This document shows positions 33,339 through 45,685 of a stretch of DNA of 64,000 nt, one piece after another. The stretch is from Lactuca virosa (Eukaryota > Streptophyta > Magnoliopsida > Asterales > Asteraceae), in contig CAKMRJ010002223.1 of assembly GCA_928212115.1 (NCBI GenBank), positions 311,171,963 to 311,235,962 on the forward strand. The letters run 5' to 3'. How positions within the stretch are numbered: position 1 is the first letter of the stretch; the number at the start of each line of letters is the position of its first letter. Made by a program: the position numbers and the translations under genes. The notes beneath the pieces were generated by a model. It did no database searches, was not told the DNA's origin, and worked only from the letters and a program-made list of their open reading frames with translations.

Positions 33339-35333
33339 TGTGACATCCCCTAATTTCTCGGCCAGAAAAGACCGATTTAATTTATGCTTTTAAAATAAAG
33401 TCAAAGAAATCCTTTTAAAAGATGTTGCGGAATTGGTCCCCAAAACAAAACATGATAAAAGTTTATCAAATACTTCTTTAAAGAAATATATATTTTCATT
33501 TCATATCAAAAACTCGGGATGTCATGTTCCGATACAGATCAAAAGCATAAACAAGACATTATAAGCCTTTCAACAGTTATTTACAACTACTGGCCTATAA
33601 TCTAAAAATCTCTCATCATCATCTGATTATGCTCGTGGTCCACTACATGTAATATAAAAAGCTGAGTGGGTCAGGCTTGGGGAGCCTGGTGAGCATATAG
33701 GGTTTTCAACCCACAATAATAATAAACTTACTAAATTCATTAATCAACAATAACCCTGATTACCCATTCCCGTTATCCTCACTTTACGTAACTAAACACC
33801 TATCACAAGGGACCTAGCATCAGGATTATCATCAGGGTGGACACTACTGCTAAGGGGACTCCTCAGCCATACATGTCCTAAAGGCAACCATGAGGGGGAT
33901 GGAGTACACCAATGAACATATAGTTCACCAACACCTACAGGTTGCGAACCTGCTAGCGTTCCACTGGACTGTCTAGAAAGGTCCGTGGTCGTCATCTATA
34001 CTCCGCTAGACGACTACAACGACAACAACAACATCAAGGCCTCTCATCATTTTAACACACATCGACTATTTCGTCTACGCATGTTTTACCCAACATATTT
34101 GTGGATAAAATACATATACAGTTTAAAACTAGTATAAAACATCCATTCAACAGTCACCTCAAATAAACAATTAATATAATTACACATAGCACACATTTTA
34201 TAGAAAATACTTCATATCTATGTGTAAGGTGAAAGTGACTACACACTCACATGATTTAATGATAATCGGGCAGCACTTCGTTTCCTAAAACAATCGTTTC
34301 TAATAAAACCGGGAGTTTTATTGAGAAACCGGGCTCTGCGAGGGTTAGGCTTCAAAACCGAAAAGATAAATTTTTCCGGGTCTTCGGGCACTTCGGGACG
34401 TATTTTGGGTGTTTGGTATAATACCGGGGCTTTGGGGGAAGTTGGAATGGAAGAAATATGGTTTTAGGGGTGTAAAATGGCAATTTTCCAAATTATCCCC
34501 GGGAGGTCTCGCACGCTTTCATTTAGAATTCGTTTAGAATTCGTCGACTTTTTTTCCAAACCGGGCTCTGCGAGGGTTAGGCTCCGGTTTGACGTTCTTT
34601 ATATGCACGCGTTGGTAAAATTACGCTCTACAACTTTCATTTAGAATTCGTCGGCTAATTTTGACTTTAATTTTAATATTATTATTTTTAATGGACCGGG
34701 ACAGGAAATCCGTTAAAAATTCATCACTTCTTCATCCGACGTCCATTTTCGTCAGTCTTTTTACCGTTGTACTACTATTGACGAGACCTTCGATTCTCGT
34801 TTAGGTTGTGTCGGCTAAAAATCACTCGATCTAAAATTCGAGTTTTTAGTTGTCTACTGTTAAGTTGAAACTTAGAAAAATCATAACTTCCTCATACGAA
34901 GTCAGATTTGGGCGTTATTTTTATACATACTCTTGGTTTAACGAACACTACGACTTTCATTTAGATCACCAAGGCTAAAAAGTATTTTATCAAAAACTCA
35001 CTTTTTACGTCATTCGGCACCGTGCCGATTTTGTCGCGGAACTTCGACAGGTCATAACATGTTCGTTATAAGTCGGATTTCGGTATTCTTTATATATCCG
35101 GAATCCTTGTCACGATCACTACAATTTTCTTAAATAGATATCAACTTTATCTAATATTTATTTTCGACGCTCATTTTCATTCTTAATTAATTAAATCCTA
35201 ATAATTAAGCATAAAACACATAATTCACATAATAATCACATAATTCCTCTTCATTTCTTCAAAATGAGTTACAAAGGTTAACCTAGACTATTACCTCAAT
35301 ATTAAAGCCTAGCCTAGAAACACGGGCGTTACA
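33339..35333 (-). repeat. 3' LTR of element C
   Basis: It closely matches 53738-55739. It contains repeated phrases CCGGGCTCTGCGAGGGTTAG (twice) and TTTCATTTAGAATTCGT (several times), as does its partner. Confidence 0.93.
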
Positions 35334-35368
35334 ATTCTCTCCCTCTTAGGATGATTTCGTCACCAGAA

Positions 35369-37616
35369 TCACACATCAGCAAACAAATGCGGGTAGCGAC
35401 TCATCATGTCACTGTCCGTTTCCCAGGTGAGATTTGGCCCATTCGTATGTTTCCATCGCACAAGCACTAAATCGACCATCTTGCGTCGCAACTTCTTAGT
35501 CTTACGGTCAACGATTGCCTCCGGTTCTTCAATTAACATGTTGTTTTCATCCAACCTTAATTTAGAAATTGGAATTATGTTGGGCACGTCTCCTGTGAAC
35601 TTTCTCAAATAACACACATGAAAGGTATTATGAATACCCTCTAGTTCTTCTGGTAATTCTAGCTTGTAAGCTTTGATTCCCGATCCTCTGAAGAACTTTA
35701 AACGGTCCAATAAACCTCGGACTCAATTTTCCCCTCTTACCAAATCTTATAAGTCCCATCCACGGCGAGACTTTAAGTAAAACCGAATCTCCAACTTCGA
35801 ATGATATCGATTGTCTTCTCTTGTCAGCATAACTCTTTTGACGATCTTGAGCAGCTCACATCCTTTCCCTAATGAGTTTCAACTTTTGAGCTGTCTGATG
35901 GACTATTTCAGGCCCCATAAACTGCTTTTCCCCAGCTTTCAGCCAACATGACGGCATTCGGCACTTTTCTCCATACAAAGCTAGGTAAGGTGCCATCTTG
36001 ATGCTTGAGTGGAAACTATTATTATAGGAAAATTCTACCAGAGGTAAATGTTCATCCCAGTTACCTTGGAATTCCAGGGTACATGCTCTCAGCATATCCT
36101 CCAACGTTTGAATTGTTCGTTCGCTCTGACCATCGGTTTGCAGATGGTAAGTTGTACTCAAACGCAACTTGGTACCCAATTCCTCTTGTAGACTCCTCCA
36201 AAACCTTGAGGTAAAACGGCTATCACGATCTGATACAATCATTAACGGAACACCATGAAGCCTCACAATTTCCTTCACGTAAGAATTCACAAGTTTATCC
36301 ATAGACCATTTCTCGTTGCCTGCTATGAAATGCGCACTCTTAGTGAAGCGATCAACGACCACCCAAATCATGTCGTGACCGTTCCTTGTTCTGGGCAGTT
36401 TAGTCACAAAATCCATGGTGATGTGTTCCCATTTACCCATGGGTACAGGCAAAGGTTCTAAACTCCCATACGGTTTCTGATGTTGTGCCTTAACCCTAGC
36501 ACATGTTACACACTCGACCACATACTTAGCAACATCGAGCTTCATCGTCGGCCACCAGTAATAGGGTTTTAGATCCCTATATATTTTTGTGCTGCCGGGA
36601 TGAATCGAGTACATGGCCTTGTGAGCTTCTTCCATCAGAAGATCTCTTATTCCTCCTGTCTTAGGTACCCAAATCCTATCTTGGAATACCTTCAGTCCTT
36701 GACCGTTTGTATCAAACACTAACGTTTTTCCCAAACGTTCTTCCTTTCGGTCGTTTTTCTCTAAAGCTTCCTATTGATCTTTCTTTATACTTTCCACAAT
36801 TCTCAAGACAACTTCAATTCTCAACGATCTTGGCCTTTTCTTTTTAAGGTTTACCTTCCGACTGAGAGCATCAGCAACAACATTTGCTTTACCAGGGTGG
36901 TAAAGTATCTCACAGTCGTAGTCCTTGAGTAACTTTAGCCATCGTCGTTGCCTCATGTTCAATTCCTTGTGATTAAAGAGATATTGAAGACTCTTATGAT
37001 CAGTGAAAAAGTTTGCATTTACTACCATAAGGCGAATACTACCGCTGCCAACTCCAGATCATGAGTGGGGTAGTTCTTTTCATGCTATTTCAATTGCCTC
37101 GATGCATACACTATCACTTTATCCCTTTGGGTCAGAACACAACCTAACCCAACTCCAGAGGCATTACTATAAACTGCGAAGTCATCAACTCCTTTAGGAA
37201 AAGAAAGAATCGGTGCTTCACACAGTTTCTTCTTTAACTTCTCAAAAGCTTCCTTATGCTTCTCATTCCAAGTATAAGTAGCTCCTTTGTGGGTCAAAGC
37301 TGTTAATGGAGTAGCAATCGAAGAAAAGCCTTGGATAAACCTTCGGTAATATCCAGCTAATCCTAAAAAGCTTCTAATCTCCGTAGCACTTTTTGGTTGC
37401 TCCCACTTCATCACAGCTTCAATCTTCGCTGGGTCAACCATTATCCCTTCTTGGTTAACCACATGACCCAAAAATTAGACTTCTTGAATACAAAACTCAC
37501 ATTTGGAGAACTTTACATACAGCTTCTACTTTCTCAGAACTTCTTGCACTTCACGCAGATGCTTGTCATGCTCCTTTCTTGCTTTTTGAATAAATCAAAA
37601 TATCATCTATGAACAC
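35369..37616 (-). pseudogene. Element C pol, second half: RT C-terminus, RNase H, integrase
   Basis: The minus strand resumes within reverse transcriptase at VIVFIDDIL (37616), followed by the connection region GLAGYYRRFIQGFSSIATPL, RNase H (DFAVYSNASGVGLGCVLTQ; HPGKANVVADALSRK), and integrase (36734-35856). Integrase has a zinc-binding HKAMYSIHPG...CVTC, Asp in ITMDFVTKLP, Asp in VSDRDSRF and, 35 residues on, Glu in TDGQSER, so the DD35E triad is intact. The RNase H catalytic Asp appears changed to Asn (YSNASG, usually YSDASG). The C-terminus (35710-35369) has LVRWKHTNGPNLTWET, a chromodomain-like tail. Breaks occur near 35720-35855, 36735-36770 and 37480-37560. Confidence 0.88.
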
Positions 37617-40148
37617 TATCACGCTCCAAAACCGAAATGGCGGAAACGCTCTGGGGTGGACGACGTCATGTATAACATCACAACCAATGTATAATAGCAA
37701 TTCATAGCAACACAACCATTACATTGAATATATATGAAAAATGTTTACATCAGTTTGAAACTTGTTTGAAATACATCCAAAGTATGTAAAATATAAACAT
37801 AAGACTCTTATTGCTCCAGCTTCTCAAAAATCCAGCAGGTACCTGTCTACTGATTTCCTAAGAATACAAGCAGTTTGAGAAATATCAGCATAAAGCTGGT
37901 GAGTTCATAAGTGATATTTTGTAATGAAAACTTGTTGATGAGTTTGTACGAATGTTGGCATATTTCCAAGAAAATCCGATATTTTCTTTAGTGAGAGTGT
38001 AATATTACCATTTTTGTGTAAAACCATGGATGTTCATTTCTGAAAACTGTAGTGATATGTGAAAATACTACTTCATATGACTAGCCAATGCTAATCATGA
38101 TATGTAGGTATTCCGTACGAAAAATCATGGTATATTCGATTCTGTTTGAAAACCCTGGCTTTAGCCATGTATACGTAGTGTGTTTTATTACTTAAACAAA
38201 ACCATGTAGTGAAACCCATGGAATCCTCCAGTTGTAGTGTGTAGTAGTTCTATTTAGTAAAATAAAACTGTTGAAGAGTGATGCTTGTAAATCAAAGGTG
38301 ATTTATACATATTGTGAGTCGTATAACCATACTTGATTTGACTAGAGACCTTTCCAACGTTTTTCAGGCATTGAGTTAAATGACATTTGTCACCCCAGGC
38401 ATGCCCGCCTAACTATAGCTAGCAGTTCGGGTGCGGGATTGTCAGTCCCGAATAGATCTATTCACAAATCTCACGCTCTCCCTCCAGGAGACTCTTGTTA
38501 TACTATGATAGGATTTAGCCCTGTACACCTAAGGGTACAGTTTTGAAATAGTGCCTCACGATATCGTACAATCTAATTTACATGTACTGTTGTAGTGTTA
38601 TACCGTAGTGAAATCCGTATGTATACCGTATGTAGTGACAATTATAGTTATGAAATGCCATGTTCATGTAGTGATGTACACCATAAACTAAATCTGTCAT
38701 AGTTTATATGTTTAGTAGTGAAAGTTTCTGTACATGTTACGCTTCGAAAATCCCAAACTATAGCTATTATAGTTTGCATGCATAGTGTGAATATCTAGTT
38801 CGAAAATCAATGCAATTTTAGTTATAAGTTGTATAACGCCCCTTATGCTCGACACCATACAAAAGAGGTTAAAGTATACGAATTGCATGATTTTTATACT
38901 TATTAAAAGCTCTTTGTATTAGTTCACAAAAACATTTATGTTTGGCTTGTATCCCCCCCCCCCTTAAAAACATTTTAAAAATCAGTAAAAGCGTAGGGGT
39001 ATGAACTCACCTTGAGCGAGTGGTTTGTATGAAGATCGGTACGAGATGTTGAGTGTTAAGTGAAACCTCGAACTCAATTTGGTCCTAATAACATGTAATG
39101 ACACACATATAGGAGTCAAACGAAGGTATTTCACTACTAGATATGATAGAGAACCACTCTAGGGACTTGGACCCACTTGCACTAAGTGTTAGAACCCTGC
39201 AGGATTGAGTGAGGGGAGTGTATGGCCACCTTAATGGTGTGTGCGGCCATGGGTTTGCATCCCAAAGGGGTGTGCGGCTGTACACCATGATGGAAGGTGT
39301 CATTGAAGTGTTTTTAAGGTCCTTACTTGCATCCATGAAGTGTTCTAAGTCTATACTCAATTGTAGTGCAAGTTATGGGTCCTAGAAGTGGGTTTGCGTC
39401 CCTATGATGAGTGTGTGGTCGCACACAAGGAGTGTGCTGCCGCACAAGGGAGTGTGCTACCTCACACATGAGTGTGCTGCCGCACAAAGGTGTGTGCGAC
39501 CGTACACAGGGGTGTGTGGTCGTATACCCTACATGTTTGTGTCCAAAATGCCAATTCTAAGGTGTAGCAAGGCTAGGGTCATGTCCAACTCGAATATGGA
39601 AGTCAAACTCTCACTTTGGAGGGTATTTTAAGAGTGTGCAGCCACCTTATGGGGGTGTGCGGTCGCACTCACTTCCAACACGAAGAATATGACGAATTGC
39701 ACATTTAGGCCTTAGCTAGAGTTATCTTTTATGGTTTGCAAGTTAGAGGATGAATTACTCACGTTCTTGAAGCTTTGGAGGGTTCACAGTTGGAGAAACT
39801 TGAGAGAATAGTATAGTGTGCTGCCAAGGAGTGAAAATGAATGAAAGGAAAGGGGTCTACCCTTTACATAAGGGTGAGAGTGCTGCCAAAAAGTGAGTGT
39901 GTTGCCAAGGGGGGGGGGGGGTGGTGTGCGGCCGTACGCCCATGTGTACGGTCGTACACTCCTCCTAGAGGTGTGTATGGCCCGGTTTTCTCACCACGTG
40001 ACTCGCTGACTCATTCCTAACCTCAACCTTGGTCATACTTTATGCTTAGAACACTTAAATGAACCCTTAAACAGTACAAGAAGTTAACAGAAATATAACA
40101 TTGATTTAATTGACTAAGAGTACAAGGTAGAAATTCCAGGTTGTCACA
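37617..40148 (-). repeat. 3' LTR of element B
   Basis: Matches 48598-51135. Contains an 11-base C run (38953-38963), GTGTGCGGCCGTACAC-type palindromes (39220-39670, 39930-39960) and, on the minus strand, donor-like GTGAGT (39010) and acceptor-like TTCTTAG (37858). Confidence 0.92.
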
Positions 40149-40201
40149 TCATCCCCCCGTTAGAGGGAATTTCGTCCCGAAATTAAAGAATAGAATACAA
40201 A

Positions 40202-40861
40202 TCATGAACTCTGAAAGAGATGGGGGTACATCTGTTGCATTGCTTCCTCGCGCTCCCAAGTGAGTTCAGGTCCCCGCTGGGCATTCCAGCGGACCTTCAC
40301 TATCGGGATGCGACTCTGCTTCGTACGTTTGACTTCCCGGTCCATGATTTCAACAGGTTCTTCCACGAAACGTAGACTTTCGTCTAGCTCGATCTCGTCG
40401 AGGGGAATCACAAGTGTCTCATCGGACAGACACTTCTTTAGGTTCGACACGTGGAAGACAGGATGGACGTTGCTGAGTTCTCGGGGTAACTGAAGTTTGT
40501 ATGCTACGGGACCGATCCTAGCAAGGATCTCGAATGGTCCAATGTATCTTGGGTTTAGCTTTCCATGCTTCCCGAAGCGTATCATGCCTTTCCAGGGTGA
40601 GACCTTCAGAAGGACACGGTCACCAACCTGGAATTCCAAGGGTTTTTGTCTCTTATTGGCGTAACTCTTTTGTCTATCTCGTGAGGCTTTCAGTCGTTCC
40701 CGGATTTGTACGATCTTCTCGATTGTCTCCCGGATGATTTCAGGACCAGTGAGAGTGCTGTCGGGGACTTGACCCCTGGCTAGCTACGTGTCGCCCACCT
40801 CAGCCCAGCACAGAGGGGATCTGCACTTACGGCCATAGAGGGCTTCAAACGGCGCAAGTGT
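40202..40861 (-). pseudogene. Integrase C-terminal part of element B
   Basis: From 40861 the minus strand reads APFEALYGRKC, breaks in the region near 40640-40780, then has LEFQVGDRVLLKVSPWKG, GPFEILARIGPVAYKLQLP and VKVRWNAQRGPELTWERE, ending PHLFQSS at 40202. This is the integrase C-terminal domain and chromodomain-like tail. It should directly follow the core (ending NNSYH at 41947) but is separated from it by an inverted copy of the core. Confidence 0.85.
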
Positions 40862-41880
40862 CTACGGAACCAAGTGCATAATATATACCGACCATAAGAG
40901 CCTACAACATATCTTCGATCAGAAAGAGCTAAACATGAGACAGAGGCAATGGATAGAGCTACTCAGTGACTACGAGTGTGAAATTCGCTACCATCCCGGC
41001 AAGGTCAATGTGGTAGCGGATGCCCTCAGTCGAAAGGAGTATTCAGTGCGTAAGGTGAAGGCACTAACAATGACCATTCATTCCCATTTATCCGTGCAAA
41101 TCAGAGAGGCTCATCTGGAAGCCTTGAAACCAGAAAACATAGCAGATGAAGCGATGCGGGGAATGGATAAGAACTTAGAGGTCAAGGGAGACGAAGTTTA
41201 CTATTTCATGAACCGGATCTGGACCCCAAAGTACGGAGGGTACAGGGAGGTTGTCATGAATGAGGCTCACAAGTCTAGATACTCCGTTCACCCAGGTTCA
41301 GATAAGATGTATCTGGATCTCAAAAAACTCTATTGGTGTCCAAGCATGAAAGCAGAATTGCTACCTTCGTGGGTAAGTGCTTGACTTGCGCCAAGGTGAA
41401 GGTAGAATATCAAAAGCCCTCAGGTTTACTTCAGCAGCCAGAGATACCTGAGTGGAAGTGGGAAAGGATAACAATGGATTTTATCACCAAGTTACCCAGA
41501 TCTCCGAGTGGGCACGACGCCATCTGGGTAATTGTCGATCGGTTGACAAAATCCGCCCATTTTCTGCCAATCAAATAAAACTTCAAAATGGAGAGACTTA
41601 CATGGATCTACATTCGAGAGATAGTTCGCCTTCATGGGGTACCTGTATCCATTATATCTGACCGAGATAGCAGGTTTACCTCGAGGTTTTGGCAATCACT
41701 ACAGAAGGCTCTTGGAACTAAGTTGGATATGAGCACGGCTTATCATCCACAGACAGATGGACAGAGTAAGAGAACAATTCAAACATTGGAAGATATGTTG
41801 AAATCCTGTGTCATCGACTTCGGCACGTCATGGGACACTCATCTTCCTTTGGTCGAATTTTCCTACAACAACAGCTACCA
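40862..41880 (+). pseudogene. Inverted copy of RNase H end and integrase core (element B)
   Basis: Plus-strand frames 40935-41384, 41333-41578 and 41588-41890 read MRQRQWIELLSDYECEIRYH, DALSRKEYSVRKVK, SRYSVHPGSDKMYLDLKK, TMDFITKLPRSPSGHDAIW, IISDRDSRFTSRFWQSLQKA and YHPQTDGQSKRTIQTLEDML. The catalytic Asp residues are present, but the Glu expected in TDGQSER is Lys (QSKR). A one-base change near 41358 shifts the frame. It has fewer stops than the sense copy at 41947-42966. It cannot be expressed as part of pol because it runs backwards. Confidence 0.9.
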
Positions 41881-41946
41881 TACCAGATGAGTGTCCCATG
41901 ACGTTCCGAAGTCGATGACACGCAGCTAGCCAGGGGTCAAGTCCTC
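41881..41946. other. Jumbled spacer of the inverted repeat
   Basis: The 66 bases include a 36-base antisense fragment of the nearby core (GATGAGTGTCCCATGACGTT...) joined at GACAC to a 28-base sense piece (CAGCTAGCCAGGGGTCAAG) whose source lies downstream, at about 40767-40794. The joins share short microhomologies. Confidence 0.8.
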
Positions 41947-44900
41947 TGGTAGCTGTTGTTGTAGGAAAATTCGAACGAAGGAAGATGAGTGTCCCATGAC
42001 GTGCCGAAGTCGATGACACAGGCTTTCAACATATCTTCCAATGTTTGAATTGTTCTCTTACTCTATCCATCTGTCTGTGGATGATAAGTCGTTCTCATAT
42101 CCAACTTAGTTCCATGAGCCTTCTGTAGTGATTGCCAAAACCTCGAGGTAAAGCTGCTATCTCGGTCAGAGATAATGGATACAGGTACCCCATGAAGGCG
42201 AACTATCTCTCAAATGTAGATCCGTGTAAGTCTCTCCATTTTGAAGTTTTATTTGATTGGCAAAAAATGGGCGGATTTTGTCAACCGATCGACAATTACC
42301 CAGATGGCGTCGTGCCCACTCGGAGATCTGGGTAACTTGGTGATAAAATCCATTGTTATCCTTTCCCACTTCCACTCAGGTATCTCTGGCTGCTGAAGTA
42401 AACTTGAGGGCTTTTGATATTCTACCTTCACCATGGCGCAAGTCAAGCACTTACCCACGAAGGTAGTAATTTCTGCTTTCATGCTTGGACACCAATAGTG
42501 TTTTTTGAGATCCAGATACATCTTATCTGAACCTGGGTGAACGGAGTATCTAGACTTGTGAGCCTCATTCATGACAACCTCCCTGTACCCGCCGTACTTT
42601 GGGGTCTAGATCTGGTTCATGAAATAGTAAACTCCGTCTCCCTTGACCTCTAAGTTCTTATCCATTCCCCGCATCGCTTCATCTGCTATGTTTTCTGGTT
42701 TCAAGGCTTCCAGATGAGCCTCTCTGATTTGCACGGATAAATGGAAATGAATGGTCATTGTTAGTGCCTTCACCTTACGCCCTGAATACTCCTTTCGACT
42801 GAGGGCATCTGCTACCACATTGACCTTGCCGGGATGGTAGCGAATTTCGCACTCGTAGTCACTGAGTAGCTCTATCCATCGCCTCTGTCTCATGTTTAGC
42901 TCTTTCTGATCGAAGATATGTTATAGCCTCTTATGGTCGGTATATACTGTGCACTTGGTTCCGTAGAGATAATGTCTCCAGATCTTTAACGCGAAGACCA
43001 CTACTCCTAACTCTAGATCGTGAGCTGTATAATTGACTTCCTGTGTTTTCAACTGCCTTGAGGCATAGGAGATAACCTTTCCTTGTTGCATGAGCACACA
43101 ACCTAGGCCCTGATTGGATGCATCACAATAGCCAACGAAGTCTTCCGTCCCTTCGGGCAGGGACAAGATAGGTGCGCTGCATAGAGCCTGCTTCAATGTT
43201 TAAAACGTAGTGTCATGCTTGACTCCCCAACTAAAGGTTACACCTTTCTGTGTCAAGGTAGTTAAAGGCTTAGCGATTCTGGAGAAGTTCTGGATAAAAC
43301 TACGATAATAGCCCGCGAGACCCAAAAATTGCCGGATTTCTGTGGGTGTCTTTGGTGCAGACCAATTCTCGATCGCTTTGATTTTGGAAGGATCCACGTG
43401 TATGCCTTCCTCGCTGACCACATGACTGAGGAAAGTCACCTTCCTGATCCAGAACTCGCACTTTGAGAATTTTGAGTAAAGCTCCTCCGCCCTTAGCGTT
43501 TCCAGCACCTGCCTCAAGTGCTGTTTATGATCATTCTCGCTCCGAGATTAGACAAGTATATCATCAATGAACACGATCACAAACTTGTCCAGGAAGGGGC
43601 AGCACACCCGATTCATCAGGTCCATGAATACTACCGATGCGTTGGTCAGACCAAAGGGAATTACTACAAACTCGTACTGCCCATAGCGAGTTCGGAATGC
43701 TGTCTTGGGCACATCATTCTCGTGAACTCGCAACTGATGGTACCCTGATCTTAGATCTATCTTTGAGAAATAATTGGCTCCCTGAAGTTGGTAAAAGAGA
43801 TTGTCAATTCTGGGTAAAGGATAACGGTTCTTCATGGTCAGCTTGTTCAGTTCTCGGTAGTCAATGCACATCCGAAAGGATCCATCTTTCTTCTTCACGA
43901 ATAAGATCGGAGCTCCCCATGGTGAGGAACTCGGCCTTATGAATCCTTTGATGATCAGTTTGTTGAGCTGGGTGGATAACTCTTGCATTTCCGCCGGTGC
44001 TAAACGATAAGGAGACTTAGCTACAGGAGTAGCTCCAGGGATTAAGTCGATACGAAACTCGACTTGACGCTCAGGAGGAGTCCCTGGAAGATCTTCGGGG
44101 AAGACATCGGGAAAGTTGCAGACTTCGGGGATGCTCTCGAGGTCTTTAACCTTTTGCGTCTCATCAACCACATCAGCTAGAAATGCATGACACTCCTTCC
44201 GCAGATACTTCTGGGCTTGGATGCATGATATGATAGAAAGGTTCGAACTGGGTTTATCACCGTAAACCATGAGAGCTTCACCAGAGGGAAGATTGAGATG
44301 GATTGCTTTCTTGTAGCAAAGGATATCAGCATGATTGGGGCTCAGCCACTCCATGCCGATTATGACATCAAAGCTTTTTATGGAGACTGGCATAAGATCG
44401 ATGGGGAAGGAATGGTTGTCTAGGGTAAGAGTACAACCAATGAATACGTCGTTTGTGCTCTCTTTCTTTCCGTTAGCCATCTCAACGGTGAATGTTTCGG
44501 TTAATAGTTGGGAATTACATTTAATTAGATGTTTGAATGCATGACTAACAAAACTCCTTTCCGCACCAGAATTGAAAAGAATGCATGCATAAGAGTTGTC
44601 AAGGAGGAACGTACCCGTAACAACGGTAGGATCAGCGATCGCTTCCTCCTGGCCCATCGCCAACACCCTTCCTGTATTGCCACCTGTTGTTGCCTTGGGG
44701 AAGTTTCTCCTGAAGTGCCCAGCCTCTCCACATCCATAGCAAGCTTGACCAACACCCGCTCCCGGAGCCTGGTGGGTTGGTTGGGCTGGTGCCTTGCAGT
44801 ATCGAGCTATGTGTCCATTCTTTCCACAGCTGTTGCAATTCAAATCACAGCAGGGTCCGTGATGATGAAAGTTACACTTGTTGCATAGTGGTAGGTTTAC

Positions 44901-45613
44901 AGCATAACCACCAGTAGGAGCTTGAGTGGGTGGAACAGCAGCTGGAGTAGCAGCAGGAGTAGTAGCAGCATGAACTGCCACTGTTTGTTGCTTGTTGGAG
45001 GGCTCCTGCGAAGATTGCCCCTTGCTTTTGTTCCAAAACTTCTTCTTCTTTTCTCCACTTTCCTGCTGTGGTTTAGGAGCAGCTGTCACCACATCAAGAT
45101 CGGCTCCATGATCGATCAGAGTCTGCGCCAGATCCTTGCGCTTTCGAATGTAGTCGGCCTAGCAGCCAAGACATTTCCTTTGGTTGGTTGTGTCAGTCCC
45201 CAGATGTACCTCTCAATTTTCTTGCTTTCCGGGGTGGCTAATCCGGGACAGAGAAGAACCAGATCACATAATCTAGTGGTGTAGGCAGCGATGTCGGAAC
45301 CCTTCATCTTCAAGTTCCAGAGTTCGTGCTCCAACTTTTGCACTTCTCCCCTCGGGCAGTTTTCCGCAAGCATGAGTTCCTTTATTCTTTCCCAACCCAT
45401 GGAATTAACCGCTGGCAGGGTTTGGGATTTGACTTGACCATTCCGCCAGGTCAAAGCTCTGTCGATGAAGGTGCAGGTGGCGAACTTCACCTTGTTGGCT
45501 TCGGAACAGGCGCAAATTTCGAAGATGGATTCGATCTTCTCGAACCATCGAGTCAGAGCGATGACGACTCCATTTCCGTCGAACGACTTGGGTTTTGTGG
45601 TCATGAAGTCCAT
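41947..45613 (-). pseudogene. Element B gag (most), protease, RT, RNase H, integrase core
   Basis: Minus strand in order: capsid (45613-45116: MDFMTTKPKSFDGNG, PRGEVQKLEHELWNLKMKG), a frameshift near 45160, nucleocapsid knuckles (CNKCNFHHHGPC, CNSCGKNGHIARYC, CYGCGEAGHFRRNF), protease (ILFNSGAERSFVSHAF), reverse transcriptase (FRMCIDYRELNKLTMKNRYP, FVVIPFGLTNASVVFMDLMN, VIVFIDDIL), then after a stop the connection (GLAGYYRSFIQNFS), RNase H (VGYCDASNQGLGCVL) and the integrase core. The protease catalytic Asp is Asn (NSG for DSG) and the last Cys of knuckle three is Phe. RT keeps its two Asp. Stops near 43548, 43200, 42900, 42606 and 42249 break pol. Confidence 0.88.
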
Positions 45614-45680
45614 GTAGGAACACTTCTTTTGGTGTCCCTGACTTCCACCTTGTCGTTGAGGGTCGGTTCCACCTCCAGCC

Positions 45681-45685
45681 CCACC
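45681..45685 (+). repeat. Target-site duplication CCACC (left of solo LTR)
   Basis: Identical to 47884-47888. Removing one copy and the LTR rejoins the gag of element B. Confidence 0.95.

Larger units (their letters stand above)
40862..42966. repeat. 1.02-kb inverted repeat with 66-bp spacer in element B integrase
   Basis: Left arm 40862-41880 (1,019 bp, pol sense on plus) and right arm 41947-42966 (1,020 bp, pol sense on minus) are reverse complements with few differences. Both carry the end of RNase H (HPGKVNVVADALSRK), the integrase zinc domain and the core up to FSYNNSYH. The arms begin at CTACGGAACCAAGTGCA and meet at AGCTACCA/TGGTAGCT. Confidence 0.95.

Noticed and set aside
37612..37621. 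A clear 5-bp target duplication for element B
   Set aside because: Left flank (AACAC or ATCAC, depending on where the eroded LTR starts) does not match the right flank CGAAT; a small deletion at the left end probably removed it.
43637..43942. Plus-strand frames over 100 residues in elements B, C and D
   Set aside because: They are antisense shadows of conserved reverse transcriptase, protease or zinc-knuckle coding on the minus strand.
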